NCBI RefSeq assembly: GCF_000389635.1 | Contig: NC_021182.1 | Coordinates: 4,505,925 to 4,569,924, forward strand | Direction of reading: 5' to 3' | Source: Clostridium pasteurianum BC1 | GTDB lineage: Bacteria > Bacillota > Clostridia > Clostridiales > Clostridiaceae | DNA: 64,000 nucleotides | Shown here: positions 1 through 9,101 of the stretch, in pieces | Numbering within the stretch: position 1 is the stretch's first letter | How the letters are laid out: the number at the start of each line of letters is the position of its first letter | Program-made: the position numbers and the translations under genes | The notes under the pieces: model-generated | The model's input: the letters and a program-made list of their open reading frames with translations, nothing else | Databases searched by the model: none | What the model was told of the DNA's origin: nothing

Positions 1-791
1 TAGCAATAGTACAAGGCGTAACAGAATTATTTCCCATTAGCAGTGCAGGACATTCAGTAATTGCCCCTTATGTTTTTAGATGGAATCTAGATCCTGTATT
101 TTTAAAGGAAAACTTTCTTCCATTTGTAGTCATGATGCATTTAGGTACATCTATAGCTCTTTTTATTTTCTTTTGGAAAGATTGGAAAGCTGTTATAAAG
201 TCTATTTTTAATAGCAGAGATTCTAAGAAATTATTATTTTTAATCATTGTTGGAACAATTCCAGCAGCAATAATAGGACTTATTTTTGAAAAGAAATTAA
301 CAATGCTATTTGGAATTGCTTCAGCGGCTTCTATATTTTTGATTTTGAATGGAGTTTTATTATTTGTAGGAGAGAAGGCTGCTTCTAAAGGTAAAAAGAA
401 TATTGAGGATCTAAGTTATAAACAAGCTGCTATAATAGGTTTATTTCAATCCTTAGCACTTTTCCCTGGGTTTTCAAGATCAGGTTCCAGTATAACTGCT
501 GGTTTTTGGATGGGACTAAAACATGAAGAATCCGCTCGATTTTCAATGCTGCTGGCTACTCCAATTATAGCTGGAGCATCAGTACTTGAAGTACCGAAAT
601 TATTTAAAGCAGCTAATCGTCCTTTATTGAATATGTCAATTATAGGAGGAATTGCGGCAGGTATATGTGCACTTATAGCTGTTAATATACTTATGCGCTG
701 GTTTAATAAAAAGGAAGTCAATGCTATGCGTCCATTTTCTTTTTATTGTTGGATAGTGGGAGCAGTAATTTTAATTTCACATTTTGTTTAG
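1..791 (+). CDS. uppP: Undecaprenyl-diphosphatase UppP (BacA), 5' truncated by window
   Basis: Membrane enzyme that dephosphorylates undecaprenyl pyrophosphate to recycle the lipid carrier of wall synthesis; it also gives bacitracin tolerance. The reading frame is open from nucleotide 3, so the start lies before the window; about 262 residues are visible. Both family signatures are present: the QGVTELFPISSAGHS segment (acidic/His motif) at the very beginning and PGFSRSGSS near nt 467-493. Several hydrophobic helices follow in order. It is convergent with the nitroreductase and ends at a strong hairpin. Family assignment is firm; the missing N-terminus is only a window effect. Confidence 0.96.
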   Translation, partial: AIVQGVTELFPISSAGHSVIAPYVFRWNLDPVFLKENFLPFVVMMHLGTSIALFIFFWKDWKAVIKSIFNSRDSKKLLFLIIVGTIPAAIIGLIFEKKLTMLFGIASAASIFLILNGVLLFVGEKAASKGKKNIEDLSYKQAAIIGLFQSLALFPGFSRSGSSITAGFWMGLKHEESARFSMLLATPIIAGASVLEVPKLFKAANRPLLNMSIIGGIAAGICALIAVNILMRWFNKKEVNAMRPFSFYCWIVGAVILISHFV

Positions 792-825
792 AAAATAGGA
801 AGTGAGTTTTGTCACTTCCTATTTT
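792..825 (+). terminator. Intrinsic terminator after uppP
   Basis: A perfect 14-bp inverted repeat (AAAATAGGAAGTGA / TCACTTCCTATTTT) with a 6-nt loop starts one base after the uppP stop and runs into a T-rich tract. It sits between convergent genes and may also serve the nitroreductase on the other strand. Confidence 0.9.
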
Positions 826-843
826 TATTTTAATTTGAATAAA

Positions 844-1656
844 TTATTTTAGATTTTCGTAAAAAGTAGCATCTAAAGGATTTCTATCCACTAACCTTTT
901 ATAACTATATTCTGGATATCCCACCATAACAGCTCCTGTAATTTTCTTATCTTCTGAAATGTTGAATAATTTAAGCATTGGAGAATTTTCGCTAAGTGCG
1001 CATATTTCAAATATTCCAGCCCAGCATGACCCTAATCCAAGAGATGGTGCAAATAACTCAAGATAAGCCAATGAAAAAATTGAATTTTCTCTTCCACCTG
1101 AAAAATTTACATCAGCAGTAGCTAAAATAAGATTAGGTGCTCCTCGTAAAACAGTATCAATTCCTTTTTCGTGATAATTCTTAATAACCCCAGAAAATAT
1201 CTTACTGAAAATTGCATCATTCTCCAACCACTTAACTGCAACTTCAACAGCCTGTTGGATTACTTTTTTATCATCTACTATTACATAGGATACACCCTGT
1301 TTATTGCTTGCAGTAGGAGCAAAACGGGCAATATCAACCAACTGAATTAATTTTTCTCGCGGCACAGAAGCTTCCTTATAAGAACGAATTGAACGTCGTG
1401 AGCGAAGAAAATTTTCTGCCTCTTCCGCATTTAATTTTGGAAATTCTTTTGGTTTAATCTGGTTAACCAAAGGTGTTTTTTTATTGTCAATAGCTTCTTT
1501 TGGACAAGCAGCCACACAATGACCACAAGCCATACAATTTCCATTAGCAAGTTCTTCTGGTCCTTTTTCTCCAATACGCAATAATCCTGTTGGACATTCC
1601 TTTACGCAAATACCACACTTAATACATTTTTCTTCATTTACAGTTATTAAACTCAT
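844..1656 (-). CDS. Nitroreductase-family protein with N-terminal 2x[4Fe-4S] ferredoxin domain
   Basis: 270 aa. Residues about 1-60 form a bacterial ferredoxin domain with two CxxCxxCxxxCP clusters (CIKCGICVKECP and CMACGHCVAACP). The rest is a nitroreductase-like FMN domain beginning at RSRRSIRSY, the usual FMN-phosphate contact. Such fusions are common in clostridia and are thought to move electrons from ferredoxin to an FMN-bound substrate; the true substrate is unknown. The start has a good SD (GGAGTG) eight bases upstream. The adjacent marR gene reads in the same direction, and both genes have similar ATAT(G/A)-type palindromes upstream, so MarR control is likely (inference). Confidence 0.88.
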   Translation of the reverse strand: MSLITVNEEKCIKCGICVKECPTGLLRIGEKGPEELANGNCMACGHCVAACPKEAIDNKKTPLVNQIKPKEFPKLNAEEAENFLRSRRSIRSYKEASVPREKLIQLVDIARFAPTASNKQGVSYVIVDDKKVIQQAVEVAVKWLENDAIFSKIFSGVIKNYHEKGIDTVLRGAPNLILATADVNFSGGRENSIFSLAYLELFAPSLGLGSCWAGIFEICALSENSPMLKLFNISEDKKITGAVMVGYPEYSYKRLVDRNPLDATFYENLK

Positions 1657-1760
1657 TTTTATTCACTCCTATTTTAATTATTTAGTTATTTAAAAAATTT
1701 CATAGTCATGCAGGTATTAATTTTAATTCCTACACATCTATAATTTCTTTTTAAAATTTT

Positions 1761-1777
1761 ATATGCATATACATATA
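1761..1777. promoter_or_regulatory. Candidate MarR operator upstream of nitroreductase
   Basis: ATATGCATATACATATA is a near-palindrome about 105 bp upstream of the nitroreductase start. Closely related sequences are at 2109-2126 and 2611-2626, the last in the marR promoter region. Shared AT-palindromes in front of a regulator and its neighbour suggest a MarR binding site. Confidence 0.45.
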
Positions 1778-1822
1778 TTTTGCTAAAAAAATACTACTGC
1801 ATTTACAAATTAAATATTTATT

Positions 1823-2046
1823 CGATAACTAGTCGCTGTAACACTCCACCGCACTCTATGAAAGTGATTCACACAAAATCCAAGATTTTGGTTCTCTGCT
1901 TGCACTCTGTGAAAGCGATCAAATACAAAATAAATTTTGTTTTGCCTGCTTTTCTACAAGGTGGAGATAACAGCGACACGTTCCTGGATGATTCATCTAG
2001 ATTTAGCGAAAGTACAAATTCCCACTAAATAAGATTCATTGATAAT
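1823..2046 (+). repeat. Dispersed two-hairpin intergenic repeat, copy A (two modules)
   Basis: Longest copy of a repeat found at least five times in the window. It opens CGATAACTAGTCGCTGTAAC and its outer stem closes with GGTGGAGATAACAGCGAC. Inside are two consecutive modules, each beginning GCACTCT(A/G)TGAAAG(T/C)GAT and each containing its own AT hairpin. A second hairpin (ATTCATCTAGATTTAG ... ACTAAATAAGATTCAT) forms the tail. A small ORF (1780-2028) across it is not credible as a gene. It lies between marR and the nitroreductase, flanked on both sides by an operator-like palindrome followed by TTGCTAAAAAAA-type sequence. Confidence 0.85.
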
Positions 2047-2108
2047 CTATATACAAATACATATATACCATTGATTGGTTTGAATTAATAAATAATAAAT
2101 TAAGACAT

Positions 2109-2126
2109 TATATGTATATACATATA
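2109..2126. promoter_or_regulatory. Second ATAT-palindrome (candidate MarR site)
   Basis: TATATGTATATACATATA followed by ATTGCTAAAAAAA, very similar to 1761-1790. The two copies bracket repeat A, so one ancestral operator region may have been duplicated or split when the repeat was inserted. Confidence 0.35.
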
Positions 2127-2143
2127 ATTGCTAAAAAAAACTG

Positions 2144-2587
2144 CTAAACTAAATTTTGAATATAGTTTAATGTTTTTAAAAATTCCTGAAAACTTTCAAC
2201 ACCTATACCCTGTTCTATTTTAGATTGAGCTACTTCCCATAATGGAATGGCTTCCTCAAGTTTTTTTTCTCCACTATTAGTTATGGAAATAGATTTTCTT
2301 CTTGAGTCATCATCCTCTTTTGTAACAGTAATATATCCCTTTTTCCTTAATATTTCAATGTTACGAGTTACTGTAGTTTGATCCATTAATAATATAATTC
2401 CCAATTCACTTACTGAAATATTTTTGTGCACTAAAATATTAGTTAATAGAGACAATTGAGTGCTGCGCAATCCAGTTGGTTGAAGAATTTTATCATAAAA
2501 TTGAGTAATGACCCTTGTTGTCTTTCTCAAATTTCCACATGCACAGCTTTTCACATGTGCTATATCAGATACCTTCAAATAGGGCAT
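2144..2587 (-). CDS. MarR-family transcriptional regulator
   Basis: 147 aa from the ATG at 2587, chosen because GGAGGT (2597-2602) sits nine bases upstream; an upstream in-frame extension to 2653 has no SD. The middle carries a winged-helix (LSLLTNILVHKNISVSELGIILLMDQTTVTRNIEILRKKGYI), with the DDDSRRKS wing typical of MarR. Probably a repressor responding to a small phenolic or oxidant; ligand not predictable. It lies upstream of the nitroreductase on the same strand, with the 224-bp repeat between them. Confidence 0.88.
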   Translation of the reverse strand: MPYLKVSDIAHVKSCACGNLRKTTRVITQFYDKILQPTGLRSTQLSLLTNILVHKNISVSELGIILLMDQTTVTRNIEILRKKGYITVTKEDDDSRRKSISITNSGEKKLEEAIPLWEVAQSKIEQGIGVESFQEFLKTLNYIQNLV

Positions 2588-2610
2588 CAATTTTACACCT
2601 CCAATACAAT

Positions 2611-2626
2611 ATATGTATATGCATAT
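2611..2626. promoter_or_regulatory. Candidate autoregulatory MarR operator
   Basis: ATATGTATATGCATAT, a near-perfect palindrome just upstream of the marR SD; the same motif type recurs at 1761 and 2109. Confidence 0.45.
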
Positions 2627-2954
2627 ATTAATATTATCTAGAACTATTGTCAAGTAATTTTTATTGATTTAAAATAGGAAACCCTTTAACCTTGTCATAG
2701 AATTATTGCTCTTAATATAAAATTCAGTTGAAATTGAATTCTATCTTTACTAATTATTGTAATCAGTTTTTATTTACAAAATATCTTTACTAATTTCCAC
2801 CAATAATAAATAGTTATTTTGGATTCTACTAAATTAATAGATAGTAATTAGAATAATTATTGTCTATATGTGTTATCCTACCTAATGTACACATGGATAA
2901 ATATAATTTTATATTTATTAAAAATGTTAAGACTTTTATGTGGGAGTGATATTA

Positions 2955-3683
2955 TTGAACGAGGGAATTGTAGTATTTGTAAGAGCAATCATTGCTTTTT
3001 TTTCATTATTAATATTTGCACGTGTTCTAGGTAAGAAACAAATAAGTCAACTTACTTTCTTTGATTACACACTTGGAATTACCATTGGATCAATAGCTGC
3101 TACTATGACAACGGATTTATCAAGTAGAGCTTGGCCTCATTGGGTGGGCCTTACTACTTGGACAGTTGCCGGATTGGGTATTGACCTACTTACAACTAAA
3201 TCCAGGTTTGCAGCAAAATATATAGAAGGAGAACCAACTATAATAATAATGAATGGCAAAATATTAGAAAGTAATATGCGTAAATTAAGGTATGATGCTA
3301 CAAATTTACAACAACAGTTAAGAACTAAAGATGTATTTGATCTAAATGAAGTTCACTTTGCAGTGTTAGAGCCCAATGGTGAACTTTCTGTTCTAAAAAA
3401 GCCAGAGTTGCAGCCAGTAACTGCAAAAGATATGAACATTACTGTGCCTAACACCGGAATAGGAATAGAATTAATTTATGATGGTATAGTAGTAGATTTG
3501 AATTTAAAACAAATTAATCGTAATCGTAAATGGTTACGATCTGAGCTGAAGAAATATGGAGTGAAAGATCCTTCTGAAGTATTTCTGGCTACTTATGAAG
3601 CCTCAGGTTCTTTGTACGTAGACAAATTCAAAGATAAAATACAAAAACCTATTGTTGTAGGTGACTTTAAGGGTCCCTATTAA
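2955..3683 (+). CDS. DUF421 (YetF/YdfS-type) membrane protein
   Basis: About 242 aa. The N-terminus has membrane helices (IVVFVRAIIAFFSLLIFARVLG, then LGITIGSIAATM and WTVAGLGIDLL), followed by a cytosolic DUF421 domain with GEPTIIIMNGKILESNMRKLRYD and DLNEVHFAVLEPNGELSVLKK. TTG at 2955 is preferred because GGGAGTGAT lies eight bases before it; GTG at 2940 is an in-frame alternative without SD. Bacillus relatives (YetF) are linked to spore and envelope traits, but the biochemical function is unknown. It forms a pair with the DUF4363 gene downstream, a recurring arrangement. The 300 bp upstream are AT-rich with no feature I can name. Confidence 0.85.
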   Translation: MNEGIVVFVRAIIAFFSLLIFARVLGKKQISQLTFFDYTLGITIGSIAATMTTDLSSRAWPHWVGLTTWTVAGLGIDLLTTKSRFAAKYIEGEPTIIIMNGKILESNMRKLRYDATNLQQQLRTKDVFDLNEVHFAVLEPNGELSVLKKPELQPVTAKDMNITVPNTGIGIELIYDGIVVDLNLKQINRNRKWLRSELKKYGVKDPSEVFLATYEASGSLYVDKFKDKIQKPIVVGDFKGPY

Positions 3684-3750
3684 TAAGTTTATTTGTATGC
3701 AAAATAACTCTACAGATTTAACATTGTAATTTATAAATGGAGGAATAGTC

Positions 3751-4116
3751 ATGAGAAAATTCTTTGTTATATTCATTCCAGTGGCTTTCTTAGTAATTTC
3801 TATATTAATCATGCTTAGCGGACAATTTTTTAAGAAGCCTATAGCAGATTGGGATAACGTTCCAAAGCATATGGACACAATTACAGAAGCTGTAACATCA
3901 GATAACTGGAAATTAGCAGGGCAAAATACCGATGAACTAGAAACAGCTTGGAAAGCTGTCACTAAACGAATTCAATTTAGCAGCGAGCGAGATGAAATGA
4001 ATGCTCTAAGTGTAAGCATTGCTCGAATAAAAGCCTCTATTAGCTCCAGAGATAAAACTGCATCCCTAATGGAATTAAGTGAAGCTAAACAACATTGGGA
4101 TGATTTAGGTAGATAA
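3751..4116 (+). CDS. DUF4363-family membrane-anchored protein
   Basis: 121 aa, SD GGAGG ahead of ATG 3751. An N-terminal hydrophobic segment (FFVIFIPVAFLVISILIML) acts as anchor or signal; the rest is helical (DNWKLAGQNTDELETAWKAVTKRIQF, SIARIKASISSRD). DUF4363 genes typically follow DUF421 genes, as here, with a 67-bp gap. Function unknown; the context suggests an extracytoplasmic partner of the DUF421 protein. Confidence 0.8.
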   Translation: MRKFFVIFIPVAFLVISILIMLSGQFFKKPIADWDNVPKHMDTITEAVTSDNWKLAGQNTDELETAWKAVTKRIQFSSERDEMNALSVSIARIKASISSRDKTASLMELSEAKQHWDDLGR

Positions 4117-4200
4117 GAAATACTTTCTTATATTCTAAAGGTACTCTACAGATCTCTTTTTCATCTTTTAAACAGGTTAGAGAATAGCAGTTATAGAATT

Positions 4201-4228
4201 ATAGAAAACGGCCACAGCCGTTTTCTAT
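4201..4228 (+). terminator. Terminator of DUF421-DUF4363 operon
   Basis: Perfect 12-bp stem ATAGAAAACGGC / GCCGTTTTCTAT, 4-nt loop, followed by CTTTTAA. Confidence 0.85.
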
Positions 4229-4281
4229 CTTTTAACTAGTAATTCAATATCCATGCTGCACCATATTTACATCAATTAATG

Positions 4282-4482
4282 CTAGTACAGCCCATCCAAA
4301 TTTACCAGAATTCCTTTAAAATTTTCAACAATTGCTATTTCTATGAATTTAATCTTATCCTTGCAGGCAACTTCATAACCATTTACCAAAAGTACAATCT
4401 TATGTTCTCCTGGATAATGCCGGCGGGTAGTCATATCGGACCATGAATATATTTTTCTTCCTGTGATTTTTTCACTTCCAGT
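4282..4482 (-). pseudogene. Possible C-terminal gene remnant (degenerate)
   Basis: An open frame without a plausible start encodes about 66 residues including SWSDMTTRRHYPGEHK and IVLLVNGYEVACKDKIKF, then a stop. The TTR-x-YPG-x-H ... L-x-NG pattern resembles the C-terminus of YhaZ-type DNA alkylation repair proteins as I remember them, but I cannot align it here. In-frame stops lie immediately upstream. Either a decayed gene end or chance; low certainty. Confidence 0.3.
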
Positions 4483-4500
4483 TTAATATTGAAATTACAA

Positions 4501-4544
4501 AACCACCAATTAGTTATATAGTATATATAAACTAATTGGTGGTT
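4501..4544 (-). terminator. Hairpin downstream of the mannitol fusion gene
   Basis: Perfect 15-bp inverted repeat AACCACCAATTAGTT / AACTAATTGGTGGTT with a 14-nt AT loop, ten bases after the stop of the 733-aa gene. The T-tract on the minus strand is short (TTTTG), so it could also act as an mRNA-stabilising 3' stem. Confidence 0.7.
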
Positions 4545-4553
4545 AAGCAACTC

Positions 4554-6755
4554 CTAACTAATTAGCAAATCGCACCTTGAAATAATTCCACAGAGCTCAT
4601 TAAACTGTTTTTCGATTCTTTCAATTAAATCTGCATCTTTTTTCTCATTTAAACCTGGATATGGTTTTCCATTATAATTTCCATCATAAGTCAGTACATC
4701 TCTAATAGATTCTTCTTTATCATATAATTCTTTGATGATTTGACATTCTTTATCGTTAGGATTGATCAACGAAATTGCATAGAGCAGACCTGCCGCTGCA
4801 CCAAACTCTAACATAGGTGTAGGGACATCATTTTTTTGTGCCAAATCAATGGTTCCAAGTATACGCTCGCCTCTTTTCAATTTCCTTAACGGGTCACGTC
4901 CAACACGGATACACGGATCCTTAAAAGAATACCTGCATCGTTTAATAAAGTTTGTAATAAAATTGTCCACATACTCTGTCAATTCCACGTCATGTTTTAG
5001 GATAGCAGGTTTTATTTCTTTTTTCATAACTGTTTTCACAAGCGAAATTACACGTTCATCTCCCATACCCTGACCAATTGTTTTATAACCCAGAAGACTT
5101 GAATACCACGCAATAATGGCATGGGTTCCATTGGATAATTTGTTTTTCACATCCTGCATTTCTGATATATTATCTACAGTTTTAATTTGCCTAATTCTTT
5201 CTAAAATAGGGCTTCCTTTACTTGCATACAATAACATATCAGGCTCACTGTTGAATAAAGTGATATTCAGCCTAGATAATTCCTGTGTAATTTCTGATAC
5301 ATTATATAGCTTTTTAGAAATATCTTTCACCAAAGCGGCATCTTTGTTTCCATCATTATTTTCTTTGGCATTTTGCTTATCTTTTTTGTCCTTAATACTC
5401 TTTTCCTCTGAAGAACTTTCGAAAAGTGAACCGATGTCCAATTCTTTTTTTGCTATATTTCCTTCAACAGTTCTAAAATTCATTCCTACTTGTTTTAAAA
5501 GAGCTTTTTTGTGTATTTTAGAAACCATTCTATTTACAACCGTCTCAGCAAAAAAAGCTTTAGATATAATTCTCTTTGCTTCCTCTTTTGTGACAAAATT
5601 TTTCAGTGCATTTTCAACATTTCGTTTTACATATAATCCACCATTAATTTTATTTAATATTACAAGAATCGTTATAGCCTTTCCATTGTTCCGATATCGT
5701 TCAATTAAACCTTTTGCAATGATAACTGATTCCTGTTTAATTGCTGCTTCTGGAAGACTGAGTCCAATGATTTCTGATTCTACATACATTTTTTTCATTT
5801 CAGCTTCATCTAAAGTATCTATGAGTCTCATGTTAGTGATTGTTTGATCAAAAGCTAAATTTTCATAATGAACATTAAATTTACCAAAAGCATTCACTAG
5901 CTCTCGTAAAGTAGAATTTCTCGTTGCCCCTACTATTTCAGCAGGTCTTGTGTAACCATCCCAATGTGAAAAAATTTGTGTTAAATATCCTCCACCTATG
6001 GCACCAAAACCATGAATACCCACCTTCATATGATTGAACCTTCTCGGAAAATGTTCATTTAGTCTTGGCTTAGGCATTTTATCAGTAACTTTTATCAAGT
6101 CATTCAAAAAATCCAACATGCTGTCATAGGATTTAAATGCACGATCTTTAATTTCTTGTTTTGGCTCTTTCATATCTTTCACAAATATGGGCATTGCCCC
6201 TGAATCTGCGGCAGCAAGAAGACCGTTTTGAGAATCCTCAAATATTAAACAATTTGAAGGTTCGCAATTCAACTCACCAGCAGCTTTTAAAAATATTTCC
6301 GGATTTGGCTTTCCATTTTTTACTTCATCTCCACATACAACAATATCAAAATAGTTCATTATATAAGAGCGCATAAGGTACTCTTCCGTTATACTTCGTT
6401 TGCTTGATGTAGCAACTGCAAGCAATATACCATTCTTTTTTAATCTTTCCAAAACATCAATAAGTCCTTTTTTAACTGGGACTCCATTTATTCTAACGTA
6501 CTCCAGTTCAAGTTCATCTGCTTTTTTACGAATTTCCTTGTAAGGATAATTATCCCCGTATTGCTTCTTGGCAAGTTCTTCTGATGACTGTGCACTAAGA
6601 CCTAATGAATCCATTAAAAGTTCATCCTCCATACTCTTCCCATAGAGCATTTCAGACGCCTGTTTTAACATTTTCATTCTAAGTCTTTCAGTATCAAACA
6701 TGGTTCCATCCATATCAAAAATTGCTGCATTTACTGTTTTTGTTTGAAAAATCAT
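4554..6755 (-). CDS. Bifunctional HAD phosphatase / mannitol-1-phosphate 5-dehydrogenase (MtlD-like fusion)
   Basis: 733 aa. Residues 1-225 are a HAD phosphatase of the beta-phosphoglucomutase type: FDMDGT at 13-18, TSS at 117-119, GKPNPEIF at 148-155, FEDSQNG at 172-178. From about 243 a long-chain mannitol dehydrogenase follows: Rossmann GFGAIGGGY at 249-257 and the K-x4-N-x2-H catalytic triad at K537/N542/H545. A Lys/Glu-rich insert (about 448-475) interrupts the dehydrogenase. The same domain order is known from Acinetobacter MtlD, which reduces fructose-6-phosphate to mannitol-1-phosphate and dephosphorylates it to make mannitol as an osmolyte. A biosynthetic role is therefore inferred. 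Monocistronic; SD GGAGGT present. Confidence 0.85.
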   Translation of the reverse strand: MIFQTKTVNAAIFDMDGTMFDTERLRMKMLKQASEMLYGKSMEDELLMDSLGLSAQSSEELAKKQYGDNYPYKEIRKKADELELEYVRINGVPVKKGLIDVLERLKKNGILLAVATSSKRSITEEYLMRSYIMNYFDIVVCGDEVKNGKPNPEIFLKAAGELNCEPSNCLIFEDSQNGLLAAADSGAMPIFVKDMKEPKQEIKDRAFKSYDSMLDFLNDLIKVTDKMPKPRLNEHFPRRFNHMKVGIHGFGAIGGGYLTQIFSHWDGYTRPAEIVGATRNSTLRELVNAFGKFNVHYENLAFDQTITNMRLIDTLDEAEMKKMYVESEIIGLSLPEAAIKQESVIIAKGLIERYRNNGKAITILVILNKINGGLYVKRNVENALKNFVTKEEAKRIISKAFFAETVVNRMVSKIHKKALLKQVGMNFRTVEGNIAKKELDIGSLFESSSEEKSIKDKKDKQNAKENNDGNKDAALVKDISKKLYNVSEITQELSRLNITLFNSEPDMLLYASKGSPILERIRQIKTVDNISEMQDVKNKLSNGTHAIIAWYSSLLGYKTIGQGMGDERVISLVKTVMKKEIKPAILKHDVELTEYVDNFITNFIKRCRYSFKDPCIRVGRDPLRKLKRGERILGTIDLAQKNDVPTPMLEFGAAAGLLYAISLINPNDKECQIIKELYDKEESIRDVLTYDGNYNGKPYPGLNEKKDADLIERIEKQFNELCGIISRCDLLIS

Positions 6756-7212
6756 ATTTTACCTCCAATGAAAAAACATGTGTTTTTTGAAATTTAATCT
6801 ATTATTTTTATTTAAGTTATTATCTTGCAAATTGTTAGTCCATGCATATAATGATGCTAGTCAATAGTCATATATGCAAATTAGAAAATATTAGTATAAG
6901 ATTAGACTAATGTATCGAATACATATTCTATTAAAAGCCTTTATTTAACAAAATAGTATATTATGATATTTCTTTGGCACGTTTAATAAAAGCATGTGCT
7001 TTTCAACCAACAACTTAATTATATATTATAGGTTGTTTGTTGTCGAGTTGATAATTAGAATATAAATGTAAACAAATAATAAACCTTCACACAAAATTAT
7101 CTATTTCATCATTTTATTTTAAGGTCTCTAATTGATAAAAAAACATAGAGAAAAAAGCAGAAATGGTATTGAATACAACTTGCGCTTTTTGTCTAGTATT
7201 TGGATACAAAAA
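6756..7212. other. Intergenic region upstream of the mannitol fusion gene
   Basis: Two inverted repeats are visible. At 6771-6788, arms AAAAAACA / TGTTTTTT with a 2-nt spacer sit next to the SD and could be an operator or an SD-masking hairpin. At 7004-7042, CAACCAACAAC / GTTGTTTGTTG encloses a 16-nt AT loop. A TTGGCACG at 6974-6981 resembles half of a sigma-54 site, but no TTGC follows at the right spacing. No gene is supported. Confidence 0.4.
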
Positions 7213-7247
7213 AGGTTATACACTCTCATTTCAAGAGTGTATAACCT
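7213..7247 (-). terminator. Strong terminator downstream of glmM
   Basis: Perfect 14-bp stem AGGTTATACACTCT / AGAGTGTATAACCT with 7-nt loop; on the minus strand a run of seven T follows. The 112 bp between it and the glmM stop hold nothing convincing. Confidence 0.92.
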
Positions 7248-7359
7248 CTGATGTTAATATTCTATTGTTTATTTGCATCTGTAGTATTTCAATTCTAATT
7301 TTTTTGATTCACGTATTTTTCAAATGGTGCAACTATTTTACAATTGAATATCTTAGTTT

Positions 7360-8730
7360 TTAGCCTTCAAGTACAGCAGCCTTAGCATTTGCCTTTTCTT
7401 CTATAAGCTTTGCCAAAGAATGTGCCATTTCATCAAGTTCTGCTTGATTTTCTCCTTCAAGCATTACCCTTACTAAAGGCTCTGTTCCAGAAGGTCTTAT
7501 CAAAACTCTGCCTGTTCCATCCAGCTTTTTTTCTATCTTTTTAATTTCATTTACAATTTCTAAATCTTCTTTATATATGTTCTTCTTGTTATTTGGTATA
7601 GTAGCATTTGCCAGTACTTGAGGAAGCTTTTTCATCATACTTGCAAGTTCTGATAAGGTATTGCTACTGTTTTTTACTATAGAAGATAATTGCAGCCCAG
7701 TAACCAAGCCATCTCCTGTAGTATTATAATCAAGGAATATTATATGTCCTGATTGTTCACCACCAAGCTTATAGCCCTGCTTTAGCATTTCTTCCAAAAC
7801 ATATCTATCTCCAACCTTTGTTTTAACTGTATTTATATTTTCCTTATCAAGAGAAATAAAGAGTCCCATATTACTCATTACAGTTACAACAACTACATCT
7901 TCATTTAATTTTCCATTTTCCTTCAAATGTTTCCCACATATAGCCATTATAAAATCGCCATCTATAAGATTACCTTTTTCATCTACAGCAAGGCATCTGT
8001 CTGCATCTCCATCAAAAGCAAGACCTAAATCACATTTCTTTTTCACTACATATTCCATAAGTTCTTCAGGATGAGTGGATCCACAGCATTTGTTTATATT
8101 TATACCATCTGGATCATTATTTATTACAACGATTTCTGCTCCAAGATCTCTAAAGGTTTTTACTGATGTTTTATAACTCGCACCATTAGCACAATCTAAA
8201 GCTATTCTCATTCCCTTTAAGTCACAATTAATTGTGGATTTTGCAAATTCCATATAATCTTCAAGAGCAGAATCTTCTATTACTTTTCTTCCCAAATTTT
8301 CTCCTGAAGGTGAAGGAATATCTTTGCAATTATTTTCAATTACACCCTGTATTTTATCTTCTAGTTCATCTGAAAGTTTATAACCTTGAGAATTAAAAAA
8401 CTTTATACCATTATATTCTACAGGATTATGTGAAGCTGATATTACAATACCGGCATCCAGTTTATACTTCCTTGTAAGATAAGCTATAGCTGGTGTAGGT
8501 ATTACTCCAACGCAAACTGCCTCTGCTCCTACAGAAAGTATTCCTGATACAAGTGCTGATTCCAGCATATCCTTAGATATCCTGGTGTCTGTTCCAACTA
8601 ATATTCTAGGTTTATGTGATCCCTTCGACAATACATATGCCCCAGCTCTTCCAAGGCTATATGCAATTTCCGGTGTTAATTCGCAATTAGCTACACCTCT
8701 TACACCATCTGTACCAAACATCCTACTCAT
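7360..8730 (-). CDS. glmM: Phosphoglucosamine mutase GlmM
   Basis: 456 aa, full length. Converts glucosamine-6-phosphate to glucosamine-1-phosphate for UDP-GlcNAc and peptidoglycan. Motifs: FGTDGVRG at the N-terminus, the phospho-serine loop ISASHNP, metal site FDGDADR, and the C-terminal phosphate-binding [12 protein letters not shown]. In many Firmicutes glmM directly follows cdaA-cdaR and its product inhibits CdaA. Here cdaA-cdaR lie about 14 kb away with other genes between them. Confidence 0.97.
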   Translation of the reverse strand: MSRMFGTDGVRGVANCELTPEIAYSLGRAGAYVLSKGSHKPRILVGTDTRISKDMLESALVSGILSVGAEAVCVGVIPTPAIAYLTRKYKLDAGIVISASHNPVEYNGIKFFNSQGYKLSDELEDKIQGVIENNCKDIPSPSGENLGRKVIEDSALEDYMEFAKSTINCDLKGMRIALDCANGASYKTSVKTFRDLGAEIVVINNDPDGININKCCGSTHPEELMEYVVKKKCDLGLAFDGDADRCLAVDEKGNLIDGDFIMAICGKHLKENGKLNEDVVVVTVMSNMGLFISLDKENINTVKTKVGDRYVLEEMLKQGYKLGGEQSGHIIFLDYNTTGDGLVTGLQLSSIVKNSSNTLSELASMMKKLPQVLANATIPNNKKNIYKEDLEIVNEIKKIEKKLDGTGRVLIRPSGTEPLVRVMLEGENQAELDEMAHSLAKLIEEKANAKAAVLEG

Positions 8731-9101
8731 AATATTTTCTACCTCGCTCTATCAATGAATCATGTTTTAGACAAACTACCAATCATATTCTAAATGATTT
8801 CATTTGAAATTATTTTAATAAAAATATTCATGATTAGCATTATATCATATTAATATTCATGAAACAATTATATGGTTACCGATTTACCTATCCTGCGATA
8901 AGTAATGTGAAAACATTGGGAAGTCAGTGATATAACAATTACTATCTTTTTAAAATTACATATGTAGACTAATGATAACCAAGACAGCGAGTTTATTATA
9001 TGTATTACAATTAAATAAGAATAGTAAGATGAAGTAGATATTACAAAAAATATAACAATTACTATTAATAATGTAAGTTTCTTTGATTACACATTAAATT
9101 C
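8731..9101. other. Intergenic, no gene seen
   Basis: AT-rich spacer holding the glmM promoter region. The 15-mer TATAACAATTACTAT occurs twice (8932-8946 and 9051-9065), a weak direct repeat of unknown meaning. Confidence 0.3.

Noticed and set aside
1780-2028. 82-aa open frame on the plus strand
   Set aside because: It lies almost wholly within repeat A, has no SD and low-complexity composition.
5116-5847. Long plus-strand open frame (243 aa)
   Set aside because: Antisense shadow of the mannitol fusion gene; composition Ser/Phe/Leu typical of a complement frame.
6974-6997. TTGGCACG resembling a -24 sigma-54 element
   Set aside because: No TTGC at the required spacing and on the wrong strand for the neighbouring gene.
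7163-7363. 66-aa open frame on the plus strand
   Set aside because: Crosses the glmM terminator and overlaps the glmM 3' end antisense; no SD.
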